Source: Lingula anatina (lineage: Eukaryota > Brachiopoda > Lingulata > Lingulida > Lingulidae). From it: DNA of 64,000 bases. This document shows, piece by piece, positions 35,843-47,792 of the stretch. The notes under the pieces were generated by a model, which did not search any database, was not told where the DNA came from, and was given only the letters and a program-made list of their open reading frames with translations. The DNA lies in contig NW_019775680.1 in the NCBI RefSeq assembly GCF_001039355.2, forward strand, positions 320,284-384,283, in the 5' to 3' direction. The translations under genes and the position numbers were made by a program. Every line of letters starts with the position of its first letter. Position 1 is the stretch's first letter.

Positions 35843-37497
35843 CAACATTGGTCAAAAAGGTTGTCCCACCTTCAGTATCATGTGATTTTATTTATAAATG
35901 ATCACATCACAAGTGTAGATTGTTATAAATAGTGATTTCTATTCCAGATACCATAAATATCATGATTAGTGATACAGAAAATACAAACTAGCGGTGAAGA
36001 TATCAATATTTAATACCATTTATTCACATTTATTACATGTACCCCCTCAAATCCGACGTTTCACTGTGATTTTCACAGAGGTAATAGAAATGTCTCTTAA
36101 ATTGAAATAACGCCACCAAATGTCACCAAATTTACACACATTTAGCATTAGGGTGTGCTCGTTAAAGGTTCCTTGTCTAATAGCGTTTGTGTTCACTGCG
36201 TACTGTAATTACCTCATGTAGGTGGCGCGGCCTGCCTTCAACAAGGGTAACAATTCTGTTTTATGGGATATTGTCCCATTCTTCCCAAAGAGCTTGAGGG
36301 AGTTGGTCCAGATTATTAGTAGTTCGGTTTTCCTATGCATTACACACTTCAATTCGTGCCACATGTTTAGTAAAGTTAAAAACATGGCCCAAAGGTGATT
36401 GCTCTATCCTCTGAACGTTGGGTTTCTGCAACAAATCACTTAGCAGACGAGAACTGTGTGCAAGTGCATTTCCATGATGACGCCAGCAGTATCCCTGAAG
36501 TCAACTCTTGCAAATGGAGTGAGATATTTTGTTGAGAACGTTTCAGTGAATTACCCCAAAATCGTTCTTTTCCAGAAAGAACAATGCACTTAAACCATGG
36601 GCTTGGAATTCTCTCCAAATGTGGTCTGACCTGACACCTCAGGCAATATCATCCTTCAAAAACCTTCCAAAACGTATTCTGCAACATGTCTACGGGTCCA
36701 AATTTGACCTTCAAAGGCATACAAGAAATACCTTGATCTTCAGCAAAACGAACTTGTTCCTATAGATGGTTGACCAAGTTCTCATAGTTCTGGGGTCACT
36801 GAACCTAATATCCTCAACTGATACCTCATCCCATCTGCAAGAGGGAACTTCGGAGGTGATCCAGGCTTCATCATGACAGCACACTTGCACACAGTTGTCA
36901 TTTGGTGAGTGATTAGTTGCAGAAACCCAATGTTCTGAGACTGTAAAAACCTTTAAATTCTGATAATAAACCTACTGAGCACCAGTGGCATGAATTCAAG
37001 CGTGCAATCCAGAGGAGAACCAAACCCCAACTAGTCTGGACCAATTCTGCCAAGCTTTTTAGGAAACATGAGGCAAAATCCCTCAAAACAAAATTTTAAC
37101 CCTTGATGAAGGCAGTGGCGCCGTCTACAGGAGATAATTACAGTGCACGGTAGACACACACGCTAATAGACACGTGGCTTTTAACGAGCACACCCTAATG
37201 CTAAATGTGTGTAAATTTGGTGACTTTTGGTGGTGTCATCTCAATTTAATGGGCATTTCTTTACCCCCGTGAAAATCACAGTGGAACATCGGACTTGAAG
37301 GGGTACATCTAATAAATGTGAATAAATGGTATTAAATATGGATATCTTAACTGCTAGTTTTTCTGTTCCAATAATCATGTCAGTTATGGTATCTGGAAAG
37401 AAAATCACCATTCATAGCAATTAACTCTTGTGGTGTGATCATGTATAAATAAAAGCACATGAAACCGGGGGTGGGACAACCTTTTTGACCAATGTTG
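35843..37497. mobile_element. Tc1/mariner element with about 320-bp inverted repeats (1655 bp)
   Basis: Ends CAACATTGGTCAAAAAGGTT in inverted orientation, flanked by TA (35841-35842, 37498-37499). The inverted repeats extend to GGGTGTGCTCGTTAAA (36167 left, 37178 right), with obvious divergence between arms. Between them the minus strand encodes a dead transposase: LDQLPQALWEEWDNIP followed by a stop near 36260 matches the C-terminus of Tc1/mariner transposases. It interrupts the intron region upstream of the micro-exons. Confidence 0.9.
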
Positions 37498-37546
37498 TAG
37501 TGGCTGTATATTTTGCAAATATATCTTTGTTTTATTTTTTCTTCAG

Positions 37547-38664
37547 TGGCACCGGAATGTCGACGTCGTAAGTATAACATCAAACTTAGTATATTATGTT
37601 CTACAGTAGTTTCTATTACCTTGAGTGTCAGAGCAACGTACAAATTAGCTTGTAAATATTAAATATACCTTGGAGTCATTTTTACTAGTATTGCTGCTAT
37701 GGGTTATATATGAAATCAAGATCGAGCTGGCAATACCGGAATCTAGAACTTAGGGTACAATGTATAGAAATCACACTGGTTTTGTCAGCTTTAAAGAAAG
37801 CGTTACAGCAGTGAATTATAATTCACATTCATTTTCAAAGTATCTCATCTTTTTAATTTTTCAGCTGGACTTGAAGATGAGTGCCGTGAGTATGGTATTG
37901 CAATAAGCGAGAAGTACATTTAACTCTCAGTTATTTTCTATCTGACAAGCTTTTATTTTATTCCATTAGTTAGCATTTCAGTTATAAGGTATGGAAATGC
38001 ATGTTTTCCCATGCTACAGTAATTATAACAGTAAAGGCCGCAATTAATAGGTCGCATAAAGAGCCTTACGTATATAATGGCCATATCCTCGGGTGCATCT
38101 TTAATTAGTTCAGATAAAGTGTATAAAAACAAACAGATCAAAATGATGTAACATTCTGCAGCTTGACATGAAAAAGGGATGCAGCTTATTTTGTGCTTTC
38201 CTTCTTTTTTGCAGCATATCCGTTAATTTTGCGACCTTTTTGAAAGTAAATTAAACAGTATGTTTTCGCTTCCAGCGTACATTCAGGAAGTCGTGTGTGA
38301 TGGCACAAACTACTCGTTTTGCGGCAGACATGAATACAAGGGACCTTATCTGGCAACGCTGCGATACTCCATCAATTACCCTGGCAGTGAGGATCTCATT
38401 GTATCCACTTGCAATTCCACCGACTACGACACACTACTGGCTGTTTTTGACTGTGCTGCGTATGTTCATGTTGAAACCGTTGCGAATGAGACATGCATCA
38501 TTCACGACGCTTACAGTTTGTTCCTCAATGACGACCGTACCGGGTGCGGCCACACCTCTCTAATCCACATCCCTCAAGGTGAGCTAGACATTGGGACATA
38601 CATAATAGCTGTGTACGGGTTTGGGTTCAGTGACGGGGACTTTACAGTCACTATCTCTTGTTAA
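37547..38664 (+). CDS. 3' part of a secreted Cys-rich protein: two 21-nt micro-exons + PPC-like terminal exon
   Basis: Micro-exons 37547-37567 (donor GTAAGT) and 37865-37885 (donor GTGAGT) both have strong TTTTCAG-type acceptors, are exactly 21 nt, sit in phase 1 and each carry one Cys. Joined to 38276-38664 they read APECRRPGLEDECPYIQEVV. The last exon (ending TISC, TAA) encodes a roughly 129-residue beta-rich domain with CGRHEY, VSTCNSTDYDTLLAVFDC, LNDDRTGCGHTS and GTYIIAVYGFGFSDGDFTV, resembling PPC (pre-peptidase C-terminal)-like jelly-roll domains. The 5' exons are not certain; candidates are the EGF-like exon at 35281 and the signal-peptide exon at 25421. AATAAA signals follow at 38807 and 38857. 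Likely extracellular. Confidence 0.7.
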
Positions 38665-38806
38665 AAATGCCATGGCTCGGCGCAATGAAACTGAGAGTGA
38701 CTTGCTCGAGACTATCAAAGTTAAGACTCCAGTTTTATGGCCAGATTTATTCCAGAATACATTAAGCTCATAAGCCAACACAGTCACAGATTTATTAACT
38801 GGGAAA

Positions 38807-38812
38807 AATAAA
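38807..38812 (+). promoter_or_regulatory. Polyadenylation signal AATAAA
   Basis: 143 nt after the stop codon of the PPC-like exon. A second AATAAA lies near 38857. Confidence 0.5.
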
Positions 38813-38889
38813 ATGATAAAGTTGAGATGATGATTGATTCGCTTCTTAAGTCATGAATAAAATGCCCACCGCTTTAAAATCTATTTCGT

Positions 38890-38932
38890 TATTTTTTTTT
38901 TTGTTTTTTTTTTGTTTTTTTTTTTTTTTTGA
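38890..38932. repeat. Poly-T tract with G interruptions
   Basis: A T-rich run broken by G at near-regular spacing, just beyond the 3' end of the PPC-like gene. Confidence 0.9.
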
Positions 38933-39140
38933 AAGCAAAATTCACACTTACGTTTTATAAAATGTGTTCTATTTAATTTTTTATAAATTAAAAAAATCCT
39001 GTCAAAGGTTAAAATAATGATAATAACATTTTTGTCTGCAATTCCAACCCCGAGGTTGAAGTTTTACAACGAATGCATTCATTTCTTATTAATATATATA
39101 AATCATCAGCCTGTATAAGAAAGACAATGTAGGTCAATGA

Positions 39141-39629
39141 GGCCTTCTTTTTGGTTCTGAAATTGCCGTGCACGGACAACAAAAATGGACTATAAATTCA
39201 AATCCTCCCTTGACATGGATTATAAAATCAAATCCACCCTTGTATATATATCTGCTAAATTTTGTGTGTTATATAATCTAGACTCAAAGAATGAAGTAAG
39301 TCCTCACAGGGTACTCATATTAATAATTTTGATTTATTCTGTTCCAAATTCTGGGCAAATCAGGCCCACTGTTTTATCTTCGCTGTAAGAAAAATCTTTA
39401 AAGCATATACAGCTGTATCAGTCAAGACGCTGCTCCTCGAAATCGTTCCAAACCATTTCCAAAATTGCGAGTGTAATTTATGTACATGTTCACGTTGTGA
39501 AAACAGTCTAAAATAGTAAATATTGAAAGCCGTTAACCACACTGAATACGACAATTTTTCGTTAGTGATCATTAAAAAGCACAACATTTTTTGTCCGTGC
39601 GCGACAATTAAGGAACCAAAACGAAGGCC
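39141..39629. mobile_element. MITE with about 45-bp terminal inverted repeats (489 bp)
   Basis: The left end GGCCTTCTTTTTGGTTCTGA, continuing to GCACGGACAACAAAAA, is matched in inverted orientation at 39585-39629 (GGCCTTCGTTTTGGTTCCTT ... GCACGGACAAAAAA). No transposase. The interior contains a short direct repeat of GACTATAAATTCAAATCC-like units. The target duplication is not evident. Confidence 0.75.
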
Positions 39630-40430
39630 TATATAAAAACCCCTTTACACTGGAGAGCTTCCTAAAATCTTGTTCAGAGGTAAAGTTACGCCCCATAACG
39701 ATTGCTATCTCACCTTAAAATAGAAAGGTGTTAAATTTAAATTGACGATTAACGCCTATGCTTAGCGAATGCCACGAAAAAATATAAACGCTGATATTTT
39801 ATATTTTTGAAGGTCTTATTATCGTTTTAAATCATCATAAAGATAGATACATTATTGAATAATCAGATGCAGGGAAAACCTCGTTTTCGATATCTCCATG
39901 ATAATAAAGGGTTACAATATCCATAAGGCAATAAAGTTTAAGGCTAATTTGAGCGTCACCTTTTTGAATGGACTGCGTCATCTGCAGAGCCAAAGTGTGT
40001 GTGTTTAGGAGGGGGGGGGTGTCTTCCTTGATCGAATCCGGCCTCATATTCACAGTCTTATCAAAATATATTTCTTTGTTTCACTTTTAAAACCAAATAA
40101 TGATGGCATTCATAATTAAAATAATAATTATCGTCAACCCCAGTGCTACAGTAACAATTTTTCTCACTATACTATGCATGGATCTCCCTTTTCTTTTAAA
40201 ACGTGTGAACCGAAATTCAGAATTTACTGGTATATACCAGTGTAATACATGAACACTGTTCGCGCACTGTTGTCCCACCGTCCTAATACGGTATTCCAAA
40301 AGGTAAAAAGTCCGTCTTGGTATTGGCCTTTTTGGCATCAACTTTGACATGGTTTAATAGAGTAATATGATGGTTTTCGGTTGTCAACTGGTGAGAAAGG
40401 AATTTTCTGCACTAACACAATCATTCCACT
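39630..40430. other. Intergenic region, no supported gene
   Basis: Short frames only. AT-rich with no recognised element end. Confidence 0.5.
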
Positions 40431-40720
40431 TCAGAGATGCCCTGCAGAAGACACGACTTTTGCGGGCCGGGTCCAGTATTATTTGAAGTGGGCTCCTCCC
40501 CCCCCCCCCCACCTTGGCGTTGAGTTCGGGGCCCGCTGAAGCCCCCCGAAAAATTTTTTGTATTCTAAAAAGCGAACGGTGGTATGGTTTAGATATATCA
40601 TCCAGCTAGTCAAAATTCTAATTTCACAAGGGGGCCATTGTTGTGATATTTCTCAGAAATCGAAGGGGGGAGGGGCAGGACCCCCCTGACACCCCCTAAA
40701 TCCGGCACTGTAATGCTTCT
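40431..40720. repeat. Dispersed-repeat copy (GATCCAGGATTATTT family and TTCAGAGATGCCCTGCAG box)
   Basis: Starts with TTCAGAGATGCCCTGCAG, also at 23039, followed by a GGTCCAGTATTATTTGAAG end. It finishes with CCCCCTGACACCCCCTAAAT and CCGGCACTG, resembling 34945-35010. Probably one non-autonomous element. Confidence 0.55.
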
Positions 40721-40928
40721 AAAATGTGAATCCTAATATAGTATCAGACATTGAACGAGTCAGAATTTCATCTAAAGGAGGAGGTGGGGGTCAGGTTTAG
40801 AAAACAATAAACAGGCCAAGCTCCATTCAGTATACCGTCATGCAAAAAAGATTTATAAAGAATTCAGCATAAGTGTGTGCGTTTGACAAATGAGAGTAAA
40901 GAAAAATTCATAGAACAAATATAAAAAA

Positions 40929-41203
40929 AAATTTTTGGAAAATTTATTTGAATGCCTTCAACACCCCAATCCTTTAATGACAGTGTCATTCGGTGCAAAT
41001 AAAAAATAATTTATTGTATGCTTTATCTGTTGAAGCAACAGGCATCAGTCTCAAATTCAATAAAATCGATTGCAATTGCTTATGATTATACTCATTCTTG
41101 GCATAAAAAGAGAAATAAATGCACTGATATCAGAATAAATAATATGACAATCATCTTGATACACAAAAATATTGCACAGTTACAAAAGAAAGAAAAAGAC
41201 GGC
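40929..41203. repeat. Direct repeat copy 1 (matches 41213-41484)
   Basis: A 275-base block ending at the N at 41204, after AAAAAGACGGC. The same block follows immediately and continues into unique sequence. Confidence 0.9.
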
Positions 41204-41212
41204 NAAAAAACA

Positions 41213-41484
41213 ATTTTTGGAAAATTTATTTGAATGCCTTCAACACCCCAATCCTTTAATGACAGTGTCATTCGGTGCAAATAAAAATAATTTATTGTAT
41301 GCTTTATCTGTTGAAGCAACAGGCATCTGTCTCAAAATCAATAAAATCGATTGCAATTGCTTATGATTATACTCATTCTTGGCATAAAAAGAGAAATAAA
41401 TGCACTGATATCAGAATAAATAATATGACAATCATCTTGATACACAAAAATATTGCACAGTTACAAAAGAAAGAAAAAGACGGC
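41213..41484. repeat. Direct repeat copy 2 (matches 40929-41203)
   Basis: Nearly identical to copy 1, with a few substitutions and one-base indels. It continues CAAAGAACCGTCG beyond the point where copy 1 is cut by N. Confidence 0.9.
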
Positions 41485-41807
41485 CAAAGAACCGTCGCAC
41501 ATACTTGTGTAAGGTCAGTTATTTTATTTGGATATAGGCGACACATAGGCGACACATAAACAGATCATAAACAAGGAAATGCAAAGATACAGAATAAATA
41601 GTGCCAATGCAAGTTATATCGTGAAAATTTAACCTCCCCCCCCCCAAAAAAAAAAGAAAAAAAAAACAGCTATTTTCACCAAAACTAAACAAAAAAGCAA
41701 TGGTCTGTTAGAGGGTTAAAGATACAGAAACGCCTCAATAAAATATACAATTGTGAATAATATGAAAAGAAAAATAGTCAAATTTGACTACAGGGGGCCT
41801 TATCTTA

Positions 41808-43718
41808 TAGTCCGGTGGCTTAAGGAAAAAATCGTGACACGGCGGATAAAAGCACCAAATTTGGCATGTAGTTACCTTTTGACATTCTAAATCAAATTAG
41901 AGCCGTAGCCCTCTCAAACAATGTACCGTTTGGTCAAAAAATCCAAAATGGCCACCAATTTATGGAATTCTTTAGAAATATGTACATATCCATGTTTATT
42001 TTTATCAAATAAATTATTTCCTTAGAGTTTTCCACACCCTAATTACCCATTTTATTCATATATGTCAGATAGCAAACAAGTGCCCTTGGACTTTTTGAAA
42101 AAATCCAAGATGGCTGTCATATGCTATAGAAACAGCCATAGGAATACTAGTGCACAACTAATACCAGCTATAAAGGTACGTTGTCCACTATCAAATTAAG
42201 TCTGTTTCTCAGATTTTGTTACCCACATAATATGTTTGTGGTGAGTAACTGCGAAGTGTTCTTCGGCATTTTGGAAAATTCAAGATGGCTGCCATGTGCC
42301 ACAGGAATTCTAGCATACGGGGGATTCAACTAATGGCAACTGGAAAGATTAATTTTCCACTATCAAATTAAGTTTGTTTCTGAGTGTTTTCCACATCCTT
42401 TCCACCCACACAATATGTATGTGGTGAGTTACTAACATGTATTCTTGGGCATTTTGAGAAAATCCAAGATGGCCACCATATGTCATAGGAATTCTTCTAG
42501 TATTACAAAGGGTTAGAACTAATGCCAGCTAGGAAAAGCATAATTCACTATCAAATTCTGTTTATTTTTTCAGTGTTTTACACATTATTATTTTACTGTG
42601 ATACATATCTAGCAGGTAATAAATGTGCATATTTAATCATTTTGAGAAAATCCAAGATGGCCGTCATTGGCCATAGGAATACTACTGGAATTACAACTGC
42701 ACATCCATGGCTTTTCATCTACTACCAGGGTGAAATTGTGTTTGCTTATCAAGTTTTGCCCATCCTTATTAGTCCTATGATATATATCTGGTGGGTAAAA
42801 AGTGTGCATCCTTGGATATTCTGAGAAAATCCAAGATAGCTACAATTTGACATAGGAATACTTATGGGTGGGTTTCAATTGCTGCATGTGGTTCATTATA
42901 CAATTACATTACCATGGGTTTGTTTTAAAAATAATTTACGTTTTTCTTTCCATTTATTATTACCCTATGATGTATACCTCATCTGTAGCATGTGTGTATG
43001 TTTGGGTATTCTGAAAAAAATAAAGATGTCTGCCTTTTGTCATTAGAATATTCGTACACATAATCAAATAATGCCAGAGATACACTGAGTACGATTTAAA
43101 TGTAGTTAACTTTAGATTGTTTTTAAACGTTTTCCCTTTCATATCCTATTTATCCTTATGAAAGACTCTGTGTGTGTAGAAAGTGTATGTATCCTTGAGT
43201 ACTATTCGGAGAAAACCCAAGATAGCTGCCAGTTGCGATAGGAATATCATTCAAATGCACATAGGTGTCAATTAATGGAACAGTTCAGACATTGATTCCA
43301 ACATGAAATAAAGCCGCTTGATGTTCAAACACGTTGACATCCTTATTAACCTTACTCTATATAAATCTGGTGTGTAGCAAGTGTGCATCTTGCATATTTG
43401 AGAAAATTCAAGATTGTGCAATTCACAATTGGAATAGTACAGTCAACTAGTGCCAGAGAGACATTGGGTTCAATATAAAATGAATTTTGTTTCTCGGTAT
43501 TTCCCACATTCTTTTTGGACTTTGAGATATCTATCTGGTGAGTAACAAGTGTGTACCCTTAAGTATTTTGACAAAATATCATAATGACCCTGATTTGCCG
43601 TAGAAGTGCCTATAAAATCCAATGCACCAGTTTTCCTATGGGGAAAAGAAGGCCAACCTGGATTTCCCCAAAATGATCAAATATGGACATTAATTACCTA
43701 TCAGATATGTATCATGGG

Positions 43719-43769
<51 letters not shown>

Positions 43770-44524
43770 GAAAAACAACTGAATTTAGCTTCATTTTATA
43801 TGGAAGCCTATCTCTCGCAGGTATAAACTTAACCCCTCCTTCTCTGGCTAATGGCAGCCATTTTGTTTTGTTTAAAAAAGGATACACATAACATTTTCAT
43901 CACATATATATTATGTGGATTAAAAAGATGTGGAAAATACTCAGAAACAGACCTAATTTATCAATTAATATCATATCTCCATGGCAGAAGAAGCCCTATG
44001 TGTATACTATAGTGTTCCTTTGATATGGCGGCCATCTTGGATTTTTCTCAAAATGCCTGAGAATAAAGGTTAGTATCTCACCAAAAATATATTATTTCTG
44101 CAATAAGGCACTCAGAAACAAAATTAATTAGATAGTGGGCAATGTATCTTCCTGGTTGGCATTAGTTGAAAACCCTTGTACATGTTCTAGTATTCCTATG
44201 CCATACGGCGGCCATCTTGGATTTTCAAAAAGTCCAAGGACACTCGTTTGTCATCTGACATATATGCATAATATGGTAATAAGGATGTGGAAAACATTGA
44301 GAAAATACTTTATTTGATAAAAATCAACATAGGTATGTATATATTTCTACAGAATTTCACAAATTGGCGGCCATTTTGGATTTTTTGGCCAAACGGTAAT
44401 TTTTTTCCGTGGGCTACGGCTCTAATTTGATTTAGTATGTCAAAAGGTACCACCATGCAAAATTTGGTGCTTTTATCCGCCGTGTCACGATTTGGCCATT
44501 TTTTTGCCCTAAGCAACCGGACTA
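41808..44524. mobile_element. Large foldback element with arms of ~180-bp tandem repeats (2.7 kb)
   Basis: Ends TAGTCCGGTGGCTTAAGG and its inverted partner (CCTAAGCAACCGGACTA) carry about 130 bp of inverted similarity including CGTGACACGGCGGATAAAAG. Flanks read TTA on both sides (TA or TTA target duplication). Inside are about ten forward units marked by AAATCCAAGATGGC (near 41940, 42105, 42280, 42465, 42648, 42828, 43012, 43208, 43405, 43572), then three or four inverted units marked by GCGGCCATCTTGGATTTT (44028, 44207, 44363). No coding capacity; it must be mobilised in trans if mobile. Confidence 0.85.
43720..43768. repeat. (AAT)n microsatellite near the centre of the foldback element
   Basis: About 16 copies of AAT/ATA at the switch between forward and inverted units. 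Confidence 0.95.
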
Positions 44525-44713
44525 TTAGTTTTCAACTTAAAACCGACACATACATGTACATGATAAAGTGCACATGTGCATTTCCACATAAAGAAACACA
44601 ATAATTGTCCCTTTACAAAGGTATATGACCGATGCTTTTCCGATGGGAACAGATATTTTTTCGAGAGACAAAACAAGTTCCATGGTACAAAAAATACAAT
44701 TTCTTAAGCATGT

Positions 44714-44714
<1 letters not shown>

Positions 44715-44750
<36 letters not shown>
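44715..44750. repeat. (GT)n microsatellite
   Basis: About 18 GT dinucleotides. Confidence 0.95.
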
Positions 44751-44751
<1 letters not shown>

Positions 44752-45191
44752 ACGCTCCCGTGTGTGTTTGGTCTTGGGGCACTAAAGGCCATAAGACAAA
44801 AGATCTTAGCTTAATTTTATAAAAGAAAATAAAGTAATTGAACCAATATGCATGCTTCATGTATTAGTAACAACCTATGAAAATCTATAGCTGAAGAAAA
44901 TAACATACATATGTGTGTTAACAGTTTAACTGTTGGACATGAAATAATGTATTATTGTGTTAAATAACTGTTTAACGTCTAAAATTTTAACTTCAAAGAT
45001 TGAATCAAATGTCTGGAATGGACACAAACTAACTTTCTTATCATTCCGCACTTGTGGACATGATATTTTTCTCACGTGCAACTACATAGAATGTGGGTAC
45101 ATTAATATATAATTGAGTAAACCCGACCTACCAATGTGTTTTTATTTTTACCGTATTTACTTTGCACGCAGATGCGTGTCTACGTAATGTA

Positions 45192-45361
45192 CTCCCTGGA
45201 GAGTCTCACTAAATTGCTATTAACCTAACCGGCTTAAATGTCTGTCACGCCCAGTAAAGCTGTGAAGGGCTAATTATCTTTACCCCCTAGCTGATTTGGA
45301 AGGTGTGACAGACATTTAAGCCGCTTAGGTTGAGAGCAATTTAGTGAGACTCCCCAGGGAG
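45192..45361. mobile_element. Foldback MITE, 27-bp near-perfect arms
   Basis: Left arm CTCCCTGGAGAGTCTCACTA (45192-45218) matches the inverted right arm 45335-45361 at 26 of 27 positions. The interior has palindromic CTTAAATGTCTGTCACGCC. GATGGATCGATCTAGGCATG after the right arm matches the outer end of the 60306 copy. Confidence 0.85.
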
Positions 45362-45429
45362 TTAGACCGATCTAGATGGATCGATCTAGGCATGGGAACC
45401 CAGTCTAATGCATCAAATATACCTGCGTT

Positions 45430-45447
45430 TTCTTTATTTATTTTATT

Positions 45448-45482
<35 letters not shown>

Positions 45483-45484
45483 TT
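45430..45484. repeat. (TTTA)n microsatellite
   Basis: About 13 copies of TTTA. Confidence 0.95.
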
Positions 45485-45719
45485 ATATATTTTTTTTTCT
45501 ATGTAATTTTGGGATAAAGGGTGCAAATACCTTTTAGAAGATGCATTTGTGACATATAACCTTTTTTAATAGTTAATGCAGAAGTTTAAACGTTTGAGTC
45601 ACAGAGCACTATATGACTAAACCTCGTTTTACCGAGTATATGAACCGCACTTGCGTCCACTTGGAGAACCATTTTGCCCGTCCTCGCAATCCGTGGGAGA
45701 AAATCGTATTCGGATGCGT

Positions 45720-47720
45720 TGCAAAGAGGTGACCAAGTGATCTCGATGACGTCTCCCAAGCCACCTCTCTTGGTCTTAATCACTCTTCATCTAGTGCACA
45801 TGTGTCTGTTAGTGTATGTAACTGTTAACAGAACTCTCAAATGTCTTGCCACTAGTGTTAATCGCTAAAAGGATTTATCGTAGCGAAGAAAGTAGCACCG
45901 GCCACAGGTTTCTTTCCAGTGGGTCTCATCGTTCATAGAGTCGCAAGTCGCCCGACGTCTTGTTGGGTAACTTTTGAAGAAATCTTCACTTGCGAACATA
46001 ACAGAGAGCTTATGGTTTCATGAGAATTGGATTAGACGATCAAAGCTGAGCACTGCTGATTTGAGACGCTGTAGTCTTGAAAGAATATCAGTAATTTTCC
46101 ACATCCCAACACGTTCTTACATTCATCTCATTATTCGGTTCACTAAATGCCATGATGTTTACTTCAAATTCTGAATTATAATGTGGCAAGTGGAAAAAAT
46201 AAATTATTAACACGAGTTTCGACATCATTACCTGCATACGAATAATGTTACTTTCTATAAAGCAGTGTCGAAAGAAATAGGGACCCTGGGAGGCAATTTG
46301 ATTTTGTTGGACAATATAATGAAACCGAAAGCTTTGTTACTAATTGACCGATTGATACTGATGGATTATCCAACGACTTTCGATATTTCAACGTGACCAC
46401 CAGGAGATACTTGAGACTCTAGCTCCATCACACTCCTCTGATGGTGTACAGTAAGTCAATTTCGATGGCTGACAGTTATCTTAGCCACGTGAACAAGTCT
46501 GTTCCTATGGTAACTATAATACTGAATTAATGAATCTATTTACTATTTACTCAAATAATTTTTCATTTTAATACAGATTCTAATGTATTAAATGATGAAA
46601 CTAAATATGACTCGGTCCTACCCATTTACCAGGATAAAATCCCTGTTACTGACTAGAATTTTAACGAGAAAAATGAAATCAATATAGCGGTTGAGAGCGG
46701 CTAAATACACTTACTCATCGGATTGCATAAAGGTTTGACAGATCAAAACACTTGGAAGGTAAGGGCATTTATTGTCATAGAATTGATATTTATTTTTAAA
46801 TTTAAATCAAAAATATGCTGAATGTAAGTTGGTGTTTGTCTGAAATATCATTCACTATCGTATAACATATCAAACATGCATTGGATATGGGAATCACACT
46901 TGAATTTAACTTATATTGGAACTTAGGTAAATAATAAACGGATTTATTTCACTATTAAAAAAGAGCTAAACAACAAAGTTATTTCCTTCAAACATACTGT
47001 GTGTATATGTTAGCCATTTGTTATGTATATGTTAGCCATTTGTTATGGCCATAAAGACAAAATTACAAAGTATGATGATAAATGATAAATTCAAAAATCA
47101 TGAAACAACAACCAAAGACAATTTAAAAGCATTGGACAGGGATGGATAGATTATTTTGATTTGACCCGTTTTACTTGTAATACTCTTTGGGGAGAGGTGA
47201 ACGAGTTTAAGCGACACTTCAGGAGCTATCATGGACAGGCACGTGTCCAGTATGCCTCCCCCCCCCCAGGATACGCCATAGTGATACACATTTTGGTCTT
47301 AAAATTTTAAGGTTCACGTAACACCGGTGATGAGGGGCTTTTGGGATCATGAACGCCATGACGTATAGGTCTGTAAACAGTTCCTGTTAAGTGAAGGAAA
47401 TAAGTAAATAATTGTAGTTTTGGCTCTGTTTATACATATACATGAAAATTGTGGGTCGGCCCAGTGAAACAAGAAATTGAAAAACAAATTTGACCTCATC
47501 GACATCTTCCGAATGATTTAAAGGATAATGTGACTCAGACCTTGCTGTATTATATGTAAAGCTCTCCAAGCATAAAGCGTACATCGGGTATCTTTCAATA
47601 ATAATGATAAAAACAGCCGAAGCAATAAGCTATTAGAGTAAACATATTGGTTGATAAACTCCAATCCTGAAAACAAGTGCCTGCTAATTGCTTTGGATTT
47701 TTCACGTCTGTGGGGAGCTT
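45720..47720. repeat. Duplicated non-coding block (parts match 24430-25045 and 53690-54300)
   Basis: 45720-46446 matches 24430-25045. 46450-46750 and 47360-47720 match 53690-53935 and 53935-54290, the 3' flank of the complete PAN-fibrinogen gene at 49048. A roughly 600-bp stretch (46750-47360) is extra here. The presence of a gene's 3' flank upstream of that gene implies a lost neighbouring copy; see the pseudogene at 47793. Confidence 0.75.
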
Positions 47721-47792
47721 TAAATTTATGACATCAAATACTCAGGCAGTTAGTATATCTATTGAGAGATGTAATCAGTTTTAAGAACAGTA

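Noticed and set aside
41808-44524. CRISPR-like array
   Set aside because: Regular repeats are present, but units are about 180 bp, degenerate, partly inverted and bounded by transposon-like ends in a eukaryotic genome.
44715-44750. Z-DNA regulatory element
   Set aside because: It is an ordinary (GT)n microsatellite with no gene-linked context.
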